Assembly (NCBI GenBank): GCA_026417675.1
Contig: JAOACV010000051.1
Location: 1-9,312 of the forward strand
DNA from: Verrucomicrobiia bacterium
GTDB lineage: Bacteria; Verrucomicrobiota; Verrucomicrobiia; CAIQCK01
DNA: 9,312 bases
Reading direction: 5' to 3'
Shown here: one piece after another, positions 1 to 7,532 of the stretch
How positions within the stretch are numbered: position 1 is the first letter of the stretch
Layout of the letters: every line of letters starts with the position of its first letter
The notes under the pieces: model-generated
What the model was told of the DNA's origin: nothing
The model's database searches: none
What the model saw: the letters and a program-made list of their open reading frames with translations, nothing else
Program-made: the position numbers and the translations under genes

Positions 1-1
1 G

Positions 2-142
2 CACACGCTGGGGGGCGATGGCCTGCTTATTATGCGCAGCACACACCCAAGCAATGGTGTTGCTAGGGCTGCTGCATTGAAACCTCGAGAGCTTTTCATT
101 CCGCGATCGGTTCGCTATTCTTACAATCGAAGCGCGAAATGA
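2..142 (+). CDS. C-terminal end of an unidentified upstream gene (partial)
   Basis: The frame beginning at base 2 is open from the window edge to a TGA at 140-142, giving 46 codons that end in ...VRYSYNRSAK. The stop overlaps the ATG of the next gene as ATGA, a classic translational-coupling arrangement, which is the main reason to treat it as real coding sequence. The visible tail contains no motif I recognise (LLIMRSTHPSNG, then a basic stretch rich in R and K). If real, it is the gene preceding the 733-residue protein in the same operon and so a further component of the system. An open run of this length could also occur by chance in GC-rich DNA, so confidence is moderate. Confidence 0.45.
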   Translation, partial: HTLGGDGLLIMRSTHPSNGVARAAALKPRELFIPRSVRYSYNRSAK

Positions 143-2340
143 GTGCTGCCGACCTGCTCCCACAACTGGAAAATGATGCGCGGGCCGCTTACGAAGGAAT
201 TCCAGCGGACCACCGCGCCAAAATGGGGGCGTGTGTTGCCGCATTGCCAGACGCCGACGGACTTCAACAATATCTGGCCACGTTGCGCGAGGCATGGTTG
301 CAAGGGTGGTGCAACAATCCGGGCCGCTATCCGCATCTGCTGCTTCGCCTGTATCACTGCGTTGCCTTCCTGCGCTACGAAGGCAATGCGTTTTGGGCGA
401 GCTTTGGCGAGGCTGTGGGAGATTCCAGAATTGCCGATGATGGCAATTGGCAAGGCGATGTGAATAAAGCCTTCGCTCGCATCGCCGAAGATCTTGGTCT
501 GAAAATACTCTGCGGTGTGGACAGGTCGCGGCACTTGTATGTGCAGTCTGCCGTTCGGCACGTTGGGATTCCGGTTCGGGTTTGGCGCGGCTTTGTCGAA
601 GTGTGTGAACGATTGTTTGTTGAAGCACAGGACTGGAAGCAATGGCCTGACGCCCGCTGGGAGGATGCGATAAATCTTTGGCTTGGCGGGCGGAAGAATC
701 TCCGCGCATTCTTCGTCGAGAATCGCCCGACGGCGGCGAAGTGGATTGACGAGATGTTGGAGGCACGGCGGATTCTCGAAAAGAATCCCGACTGGACGTT
801 GGATGACGTTGCCCAAGTTTCCCACTTGCGCCCGGAGTATTTCGACGAAGTTCCCGAGACGGCGATTTTTCTCCGCCCGACTGAAACCGAAAGCCTCTTT
901 CGAGACCGCCCGCGACTGCGCCTGCGCTGGCAGCCGGGCAGCGTCGCGATCCATATTGAGACGCCACGCTTGAAAAGCGAGAGCCTGCTGCCGTCAGAGT
1001 GGTTTGCACCCGGCCAACGGGTGAAGGCTTCCACCAATCCAGTTGCGATTCCTTTGCACGGCGCGGCGTTCACCCAAGACCTGCCGTTGAAGCTGGTTCG
1101 TGCAGGTGAGGAACTCAAAGTGTATCGGCTACGCGGCCTGTCGCCGTGGGGATTGTGGTCAGAGTCCAGCGGTTCGTTCATTTCGCTGCAGGCGCGCGAA
1201 CTGCCGATGGATGACTATGTCTTGGTCTCCAAGTCCCGGCTGGAGTTCGCCAATAGCGACGGCTGGCTGGGTGACGATGAGGACGAGACCCGATGGAATC
1301 AGGAAGCTCGGATGCCTGATGGTTCGACCTGCTTTGTGAGCCGGCTCGTGCCCGATGCGCGCCGTGCGATGTTGGAAGTCGCGGGCTGGCATCGTATCAC
1401 GTTCGCGCCGCGTGTGCGCCTGGAGTTGCGTGTCTTCCCCCGCGTGACGGAGCGGTTTTTCCTCACTTTCACTCCACCAAACTCCATCGCGCTGCCTGCT
1501 TGGCCGCGTTTCGTCCTGAAAGCTCCGAAGGGTTTGCTTGCCGACACGGCCGATGAGACACAGGCATTGTTGCAAAACGAGTTCCGTTTCTTCGCGGGCG
1601 ATACGCCAATTCCCGGAAATTGGCGGCATGATGAAGATGCCAGTCGGCACCTGGAGGGCGAAGATGTGTTTTTCTACCGCGTTCAAGAGAACTGGTTGCC
1701 AACTGCGCACAATCCGCGACCCGCACGCGTGCTGCGAGATTTCGGCGATTTGGGGCGGATCGAGCCCCCTCCGCCAACATCGCACCAACTGACGGTTCAA
1801 CTCCGGGCCAAGCGGCATGGGGTTATTCCGTTTGGCGATTCGCCAGAAATTCTTTTCACGAAAGAATCCCCACTGAGCGAGGCCTTTGCGAAGAAACTCG
1901 AGTTTCCATTTCGCGACTATTGGCCCTGGCATGTGCTCACCGTGACGCAAGATCATGCTACGTGGGAGGAGATGCGCCTGGCGTTCGACCTGATGAATTA
2001 TGGCAACGTGCAAATGAAATACTATCCATTCCAGCAGATCGAAAAACACGGCATGGCCATACGGCGTGGACGCCGTTGGACGGACTTTCAGAACCGAATT
2101 CATTTTGGACCACATCAAAGCGGTAACTACACCGTCCGCTATTCCGGGCTGACGGACGCGATCTATGCGATTCTGCGCGAAATTGAACCCGTCGAGAAAA
2201 TCACAGCTCGTTGGGAACGCGGCCATCCGCCGCACTTGGAAATCTGTTTCTCCCTTCGTGGTGATACGGACAAGCGACTCCGGCAGGCCTGTCAACGAGC
2301 CGGCATTCGGATCATGAAGGAAAGTCTATGGACTCGCTGA
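139..2340 (+). CDS. Large beta-rich protein of unknown function, partner of the DUF1998 helicase
   Basis: This 733-residue protein matches no family I can name. The helical N-terminal part (about residues 1-240) has two distinctive blocks: LLLRLYHCVAFLRYEGNAFW around residues 67-86, and YVQSAVRHVGIPVRVW around 134-149. A domain of this flavour, I believe, occurs in other large defence-associated proteins, but I cannot name it. The middle (about 250-580) is rich in predicted beta strands and tryptophan or proline turns, for example LSPWGLW and ELPMDDYVLV, suggesting stacked beta domains. The C-terminal part (about 589-733) begins FPFRDYWPWH and is basic and mixed alpha/beta. There is no signal peptide, membrane segment, Walker A motif or nuclease signature, so it is probably cytoplasmic. 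The ATG at 139 overlaps the upstream stop, and the next in-frame ATG is 28 codons later. Its 3' end overlaps the helicase gene by 13 bases, so the two products are probably made together and may form a complex. Possible analogues by position are DruH of type III Druantia or an uncharacterised Dpd protein; neither is demonstrated. Confidence 0.88.
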   Translation: MSAADLLPQLENDARAAYEGIPADHRAKMGACVAALPDADGLQQYLATLREAWLQGWCNNPGRYPHLLLRLYHCVAFLRYEGNAFWASFGEAVGDSRIADDGNWQGDVNKAFARIAEDLGLKILCGVDRSRHLYVQSAVRHVGIPVRVWRGFVEVCERLFVEAQDWKQWPDARWEDAINLWLGGRKNLRAFFVENRPTAAKWIDEMLEARRILEKNPDWTLDDVAQVSHLRPEYFDEVPETAIFLRPTETESLFRDRPRLRLRWQPGSVAIHIETPRLKSESLLPSEWFAPGQRVKASTNPVAIPLHGAAFTQDLPLKLVRAGEELKVYRLRGLSPWGLWSESSGSFISLQARELPMDDYVLVSKSRLEFANSDGWLGDDEDETRWNQEARMPDGSTCFVSRLVPDARRAMLEVAGWHRITFAPRVRLELRVFPRVTERFFLTFTPPNSIALPAWPRFVLKAPKGLLADTADETQALLQNEFRFFAGDTPIPGNWRHDEDASRHLEGEDVFFYRVQENWLPTAHNPRPARVLRDFGDLGRIEPPPPTSHQLTVQLRAKRHGVIPFGDSPEILFTKESPLSEAFAKKLEFPFRDYWPWHVLTVTQDHATWEEMRLAFDLMNYGNVQMKYYPFQQIEKHGMAIRRGRRWTDFQNRIHFGPHQSGNYTVRYSGLTDAIYAILREIEPVEKITARWERGHPPHLEICFSLRGDTDKRLRQACQRAGIRIMKESLWTR
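2317..2324 (+). promoter_or_regulatory. Ribosome binding site of the helicase gene
   Basis: AAGGAAAG lies just upstream of the ATG at 2328, with AGGA ending 6 bases before it. It sits inside the last codons of the preceding gene and supports the choice of 2328 as the start, with a 13-base overlap between the two genes. Confidence 0.65.
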
Positions 2341-5300
2341 TTCAACGATTTGAAAACGAGGTCATTCGCGGCTACACCGAAATCCTGCGGGCGCAGTATC
2401 GGATTCATCCGCGCTTTGATGGGATTCGCCGCCAGTGGGAAGCGTTGCTGTCCGATGCGAAACGATTGGTGAACGGCCCATTTCTCGAAGCCGCAGCCAA
2501 TTATGAATTTGGTAAACCGCTCGAAAACCTCCCGCTGGCTCCGGCAACGCGCCAAACCGTCGCTTCGGTCATGAGCGGACGTCCGCTTTACTTCCACCAA
2601 AGCCAGGCGCTGGAGATGTTGTTGCCCCCCAACGAGAAGAACGTGGTGGTGGCAACTGGCACGAGCAGCGGCAAGACGCGCTGCTTTCAGATTCCGATCC
2701 TCGACAACCTGGTTCGTGATCCATCGCCGGGTTTGCGCGCCATCATCATCTACCCGCTCAACGCCTTGGTAAACGATCAATTGCAGGACTGGGAGCGGCT
2801 TCTGAGCGAACACAAGAACATCACGTTCGCCCGATTCACCGGTCAGACACCGCGTGACCAGGTGGATTTTGAAAGCCACTTGCGCAAGGCGTGTCGGGCG
2901 CGTCTCGCAGGACGGGTCGCTCCAGACGTTTTGAATGACGAGGCGAACAGGCTTTTCCTAGAAGAACTGAGGAAGGTGCAAGCTTCTCCAAACCACCTTC
3001 GCCATCGCGAGGCCATCCGCGCGAATCCGCCGCACATCCTCATCACGAATTTCTCGATGCTCGAATACCTGCTGGTTCGTCCGGTGGACGCGCCCGTGTT
3101 CGAGGGCGCACGTCTGCGCTTCATCGTTCTTGACGAGGCACACGCCTACCGCAGCGTGCAGGCAACCGAGATCGCATTTCTGTTGCGGCGGCTAAAAGAC
3201 CGGTTGCGGGCGGAAAGGCCCGTGTGCATCGCAACCTCCGCGACGCTGGGCAACGACAAAGACCCTGCCAGCAAAGAGCGGATTCGCCGGTTTGCCGAAG
3301 GCCTTTTTGGCGAGCCTTTCGAGGCCGACGCGCTCATTTACGGAAAACGCCGAACGCCCGAACTTCGGCAGCCTGCAGTGACACCCAAGCCGGAAGATTA
3401 CATCGCCGCCGCCAGCAAACTGCCCGATGGTGCCGCAGCGGCCCTCGCGGCTTTGCCAGACTCCCAGATTTCCCAAACTTTGCGGGAGTATTTCGAACGA
3501 GACACGAACATTTTACGGCTGCGCTCGGAACTCCTGCTCCGCCCTGCGGCATTAAGAGAGACCGCTTCTAAACTCTTCGGAGATGCGGCCGACCGTGCCG
3601 ACGCGCTGTCATCGGCGCTCACGCTGGTTGCTACCGCTGACGCCGAGCAACCAGATCGAGAGGCGCTGCTCCCTACGAGGCTTCACTATTTCGTGAGAGC
3701 GCAGGACGGGCTTCATGTGTGCCTGCGAACTGATTGTCCCGGTCGCAAGAACGGTGTTCCCGTTGTTTTCACTTCCCGCAAGGCAGACCACGCGGAAGTT
3801 CAAGAGGGTTTCTGTCCACTGTGCGCTGGCGTCGGCAAGCAATCGAAACTGGTTGAGCTTGTCACTTGTCGGCGCTGTGGCTGGTTGTATGGCGCGCTCC
3901 GCGACCTCGGGCCGGCTCGCGCCCGCGCGAACCGAGAAAACGGCGCAGCCGATCCGCTGCAGCCGGGACTGGATGGCGTTCAACCGAGCCACGACTCATT
4001 CGACACGGATTTGGGCTGGGCCTCAGACAGTTTCTACACCTACTTCTCGTGCGCGGATGAATTGCCTTATCCGCGCCCGACCGCCGACGATGAGAGTGAA
4101 GTGGCCGACGACAAATTGCTTTTCAATCCCGAATCCGTGGAATGGTGCGCGACTTGCGGAAAGCGACGGCAAAGCACGCACGACGCCTGCAATTGTGGCA
4201 GTGCGAAGCACCCGCGCCAGATTGAGATCTTTCACCGCCAGTGTCCGACCGATCAAGGCACGGAAGCCTTGGAGAGCGATTTGAAGCACCTGCTTCCGCA
4301 ATGCCCGAATTGCCTTGCCCGCAATACGCTCGGTGTTGAACCAGTTCGCCGGTTTTCGGAAACAGATGACGAGACCGGCATCGCTGCGGCGATTCCCCTT
4401 GCGCACTTTGACGTTTCGCCCTGGCGCAAGAATAGCGAATGGCAGATCCGCAAGCTCCTGTGCTTTGCCGACCAACGTCAGAAAGCCGCCGCCTTTCCAT
4501 CCTTGCTCGAAGACGAGACGTTCCCATGGGACTTCGGGCGGGCAATCGTGCGTATCGTGCGCGAGGCGGCGCGCCCGCTCCGCTTCACGGAAGTCGCCAA
4601 AGGTTTGGCCAAGCGGCAAACGGACGAGAGCATTCCAGCGCAAGAGAAGCTCCTTCTCCCGGTTGGTGTCCAGCCGGAAGAAGACAATCCAGATTGGGAG
4701 AGGTTCTTTACTGCGCACGTGTTTGCCTATTTTGGCGTGCCCGATCCCGCACGGGACAGTGCGGAGGACTTCGGCGTCTTGCGTGTCCGATATGAAATCA
4801 GTCGGCAGAAGCTAGTGGCGCTGTGCCAGGTTTTGCAGCCATTTCATTTGAGCGAGGAAGAAACCCTTGCCTTCCTTCAGACGCTTTTGAGTTTCGCCAG
4901 GAAACGGAAGGCTTTCCGCCTGCCCGATGGAGTTCCTCAAAGTCATCCGGCGTTCGGCCGCGTCACTGCGGACATTTGCCTGGCGAGAGAAAAGGCCGGG
5001 CTGAAAAGCGTCGAGGGTTTTGTGTCCGCTGCCAACAACGTGAAAGGAAACGAGAACACGAACTACATTTCTCGCGCGCTCCGCGTGGACATCGCGGAGG
5101 CCCGCGAGATTGCGGCGGCACTGTGGGAAGTTCTGACGCGAGAAGGGCTGCTCAGGCACGAGGATGGCGAGAAGTTTCGCCTCTATCCTTCGCAACTCCT
5201 TATCGAAGCCGCACCCACCCGCTACCAATGTTCGACGTGCCAGACAATTACGGCGTGGAATTGCCGCGGAGTCTGCCCCAAGAAAGATTGTGGCGGCGAA

Positions 5301-7280
5301 CTGGCCGAGTTGCCGGCGGTCGGAGCGCAAGATTCGGTCGTGGCGCGCTGGGTGTCGGGCGACAAAACAATCAGCTACCGCTCGCTTGCCAGCGAGGAAC
5401 ACACGGCGCAGATCGCTAAAGAAACTGCCGCGCTCATCGAGGAAGATTTTCGCGGACAAGGCGTCAACCTGTTGAGTTCAACAACCACGTTTGAAATGGG
5501 CATCAACATCGGCGACTTGCAGAAAGTTCTGCTTCGCAACGCGCCGCCAAACGCCGCGTCTTACGTTCAGCGTGTCGGGCGCGCTGGCCGCGGCGACGAC
5601 AAGAACGCGGTTTGCGTGACGCTGTGCAAAGGCACGAAATACGACCTCGACTGCTGGCGTAAACCCGACGAACGCCTGATGCTCGGCACGGTCAATCCAC
5701 CGACTGTTTTTCTCGAAAATGCTCATCTCGCACAGCGGCACATAAACGCTTACCTGTTTGCCGAGACGTTGCGTTCCATGCGTGCCGAGCTTGGTGAATA
5801 CGCAAGGAAACAGGAAATTCCGATTGCTCTGGTCATTGCGCAGGACATGCGCGACGGGATTCCCGATACATGGTGGCCGAAAGACACCAAGGGGCGATTC
5901 TTGAATCTCGTCGAAAACTGGGCGCAGAAAGCGGGTGGCGAAACGCCGACGCAACCGCATCTTGATCCGCTCGCAAATGCTGTTGGCGGATGGGAAGTGG
6001 CATACAGGCGGGCAAGCGAAGGATTCAATGCCCGGATTCAGGAGTTTACCGAGGATCTTACGGCCTTGATGCAAGAACGCCGCGAGCGATTCAACAGGGG
6101 CTTGGCAACGTCGGAAGTCGAACGCGCAATCGTCAATCTACTGAAGGCCGACCTCATCGCTGTTCTTGCCAAACGAGGCTTCCTGCCGCGCTATGCCTTC
6201 CCACTGGATGTCGTGGAGCTGGTGACGAAAGACGACCGCTACGCGGAGAGTGATGTTGAGTTGACCCGCGACCGCGGCCTTGCCATCGCAGAATATGCGC
6301 CGGGCGCACAGGTGATCGCGCGCAAGACGCTCTACACCAGCGGCGGTCTGGCCTTTTCGTCACGCCGCGAACTACCCGAACCCGAATGGTTTTGGCGCTG
6401 CCCCGCTTGCCAACTGATTCGCACCGAACTGACCAAGACCAAATTGAAGGAGAATCTCGGCCTACAGTGCCCGGTTTGCGGTGAGAAAGTGCTTGAAGCT
6501 GCGTTTCGTCGTTTCATTCAACCGCTCGCATTCCGTCACGACCCGCATGCGAAGGTCAGCTTTGGCCGCAACACTCTTGTGCGCCAGCGCCAAGGCGTGA
6601 CGCACTTCATTGATACGCTCGACAACGTGACCTTTTCTGAGGCCGACGGCTTCCGCATCGCGGTGAAGCCAGATGGGCGGCTGTTTCGCTACAACTGCGG
6701 ACCTGGCAACAAAGGCTTTCGCCTTTGTCGGCTTTGCGGTCGTAGCGAACCGATTCCACTTGTGCAGCCAAAGGCCAAGAAGAAGGCCAAGGGAACCGGC
6801 GCTCACCGCTGGCTGCAATACCTGCCGATGTTCGCCGGCAACGCACTATGCACGGCATCGTATCACGACTACGCTGTCGCCTACGGACATGTCTTCGAGT
6901 CGTTTTGTTTGATCGTGCGACCTGCTTCCAACTGCGAGTCGCGCGAATCACTCGGCTACGCTTTGCATCGCGGACTCTGCCGCGTGCTTCAAATTGATTT
7001 GAACGAAGTTGGCGTCAGCTTCCGCCGCGCCGTCGGCGGCGGCGACGAAATCATCCTCTACGACAGAGCACCCGGCGGAGCAGGACTCGTCAGAGAAGCG
7101 CACCAACGATGGAGCGAAATCGTGAACCAAGCCCGCCGAATCGTCTCTGAGTGCAATTGCCAGCCGGGTAGCAACGGAGATTGCGCCTGCTACGATTGCC
7201 TCAAGGATTTCTCCAACCAAACGCATCATGGCGTTTTAGACAGGCGAAAGGTCGAAAATTTTCTTCGGCCGTTGAGGTGA
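2328..7280 (+). CDS. DEAH-box superfamily 2 helicase with C-terminal DUF1998 domain (DruE/DrmA-DrmB/DpdJ-like)
   Basis: This 1650-residue protein is a probable ATP-driven nucleic-acid translocase of a defence or DNA-modification island. RecA lobe 1 shows a Q-motif-like FHQSQAL (89-95), Walker A ATGTSSGKT (109-117), motif Ia YPLNALVNDQ (142-151), TGQT (171-174), the family block ITNFSMLEYLL (239-249), DEAH (269-272) and SAT (304-306). LLCFADQRQKAAAF (710-723) looks like the start of lobe 2. The rest of lobe 2 comes much later: TTTFEMGINI (1052-1061) and motif VI QRVGRAGR (1081-1088). The intervening segments carry CxxC pairs at about 497/500, 514/517, 607/610, 659/662 and 968/971, and a probable winged helix at about 929-960. 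More CxxC pairs lie at 1358/1361, 1381/1384 and 1467/1470. The C-terminus has the DUF1998 signature ILYDRAPGGAGL (1576-1587) and a Cys cluster at 1609, 1611, 1619, 1621 and 1624. All helicase motifs are intact, so it should be active. It is shorter than the roughly 2000 residues I recall for DruE. DpdJ is an alternative relative. In DISARM, DrmA and DrmB are separate proteins; here both parts are in one chain. Confidence 0.95.
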   Translation: MDSLIQRFENEVIRGYTEILRAQYRIHPRFDGIRRQWEALLSDAKRLVNGPFLEAAANYEFGKPLENLPLAPATRQTVASVMSGRPLYFHQSQALEMLLPPNEKNVVVATGTSSGKTRCFQIPILDNLVRDPSPGLRAIIIYPLNALVNDQLQDWERLLSEHKNITFARFTGQTPRDQVDFESHLRKACRARLAGRVAPDVLNDEANRLFLEELRKVQASPNHLRHREAIRANPPHILITNFSMLEYLLVRPVDAPVFEGARLRFIVLDEAHAYRSVQATEIAFLLRRLKDRLRAERPVCIATSATLGNDKDPASKERIRRFAEGLFGEPFEADALIYGKRRTPELRQPAVTPKPEDYIAAASKLPDGAAAALAALPDSQISQTLREYFERDTNILRLRSELLLRPAALRETASKLFGDAADRADALSSALTLVATADAEQPDREALLPTRLHYFVRAQDGLHVCLRTDCPGRKNGVPVVFTSRKADHAEVQEGFCPLCAGVGKQSKLVELVTCRRCGWLYGALRDLGPARARANRENGAADPLQPGLDGVQPSHDSFDTDLGWASDSFYTYFSCADELPYPRPTADDESEVADDKLLFNPESVEWCATCGKRRQSTHDACNCGSAKHPRQIEIFHRQCPTDQGTEALESDLKHLLPQCPNCLARNTLGVEPVRRFSETDDETGIAAAIPLAHFDVSPWRKNSEWQIRKLLCFADQRQKAAAFPSLLEDETFPWDFGRAIVRIVREAARPLRFTEVAKGLAKRQTDESIPAQEKLLLPVGVQPEEDNPDWERFFTAHVFAYFGVPDPARDSAEDFGVLRVRYEISRQKLVALCQVLQPFHLSEEETLAFLQTLLSFARKRKAFRLPDGVPQSHPAFGRVTADICLAREKAGLKSVEGFVSAANNVKGNENTNYISRALRVDIAEAREIAAALWEVLTREGLLRHEDGEKFRLYPSQLLIEAAPTRYQCSTCQTITAWNCRGVCPKKDCGGELAELPAVGAQDSVVARWVSGDKTISYRSLASEEHTAQIAKETAALIEEDFRGQGVNLLSSTTTFEMGINIGDLQKVLLRNAPPNAASYVQRVGRAGRGDDKNAVCVTLCKGTKYDLDCWRKPDERLMLGTVNPPTVFLENAHLAQRHINAYLFAETLRSMRAELGEYARKQEIPIALVIAQDMRDGIPDTWWPKDTKGRFLNLVENWAQKAGGETPTQPHLDPLANAVGGWEVAYRRASEGFNARIQEFTEDLTALMQERRERFNRGLATSEVERAIVNLLKADLIAVLAKRGFLPRYAFPLDVVELVTKDDRYAESDVELTRDRGLAIAEYAPGAQVIARKTLYTSGGLAFSSRRELPEPEWFWRCPACQLIRTELTKTKLKENLGLQCPVCGEKVLEAAFRRFIQPLAFRHDPHAKVSFGRNTLVRQRQGVTHFIDTLDNVTFSEADGFRIAVKPDGRLFRYNCGPGNKGFRLCRLCGRSEPIPLVQPKAKKKAKGTGAHRWLQYLPMFAGNALCTASYHDYAVAYGHVFESFCLIVRPASNCESRESLGYALHRGLCRVLQIDLNEVGVSFRRAVGGGDEIILYDRAPGGAGLVREAHQRWSEIVNQARRIVSECNCQPGSNGDCACYDCLKDFSNQTHHGVLDRRKVENFLRPLR

Positions 7281-7334
7281 AGCCAGACCAAAACACCGAG
7301 CCAAGCGGCTTCAGATCATTCCGCAACGCAGCCC

Positions 7335-7502
7335 GACGACGCCAATTCCAAGCGCCCGGCTGCCGGAGCGGCGCGGGCGGGCCACCCGCTCTGGCTGAAT
7401 GGGACGGTGCTGGCCATTGGGCTGACGTGCCTGTTCAGCGATTGGTCGCATGAGGTCGCCACGACGGTGATGCCGGCGTTCCTGGCCACAATCGGTGTGG
7501 GC
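7335..7502 (+). pseudogene. N-terminal remnant of an MFS transporter
   Basis: In the same frame as, but after the stop of, the helicase gene, the translation contains WLNGTVLAIGLTCLFSDWSH followed by EVATTVMPAFLATIGVG (7392-7502). This is the first transmembrane helix and following loop of a major facilitator family transporter, of the type with N-terminus W-LN-TV-ALGLTSLFSDWSHE. Upstream residues (DDANSKRPAAGAARAGH) look like the normal polar lead-in, but there is no ATG, and no other plausible start codon with a ribosome site. The remaining eleven helices are absent: after IGVG the frame continues as a response-regulator tail. It is therefore a gene fragment missing its start and almost all of its body. 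The family call rests on recalled sequence similarity over about 37 residues. Confidence 0.65.
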
Positions 7503-7532
7503 TTTGTGCTGCGGGCGGAGGGGGCGACATGA
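7494..7532 (+). pseudogene. C-terminal remnant of an OmpR-type response regulator, fused to the MFS fragment
   Basis: The frame ends with GVGFVLRAEGAT and a TGA at 7530-7532. OmpR/PhoB-family regulators typically end in a winged-helix hairpin of the form TVRGVGYVLR plus a few residues, and their genes often overlap the following sensor-kinase gene. Here the stop overlaps the kinase ATG as ATGA, exactly as expected for such a pair. Only about a dozen residues remain, so the regulator itself is gone. An alternative is that these residues are simply an arbitrary tail to the MFS fragment, but the position directly before a kinase makes a regulator much more likely. Confidence 0.5.
7517..7523 (+). 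promoter_or_regulatory. Ribosome binding site of the sensor kinase
   Basis: GGAGGGG lies 5 bases before the ATG at 7529 and within the residual response-regulator coding sequence. It supports 7529 as the kinase start. Confidence 0.6.

Noticed and set aside
121..954. Minus-strand frame of 277 codons opposite the start of the operon
   Set aside because: It is a shadow of the sense gene with no domain pattern. The overlaps at 139-142 and 2328-2340 support the + strand.
1159..2295. Long minus-strand open frame (378 codons) antisense to the 733-aa gene
   Set aside because: It lies entirely inside a well-supported gene, has no ribosome site or recognisable motif, and long antisense frames are common in GC-rich coding DNA.
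7299..7310. Small hairpin AGCC-AAGC-GGCT after the helicase stop, as a terminator
   Set aside because: The stem is only 4 bases and no T-run follows, so an intrinsic terminator cannot be supported.
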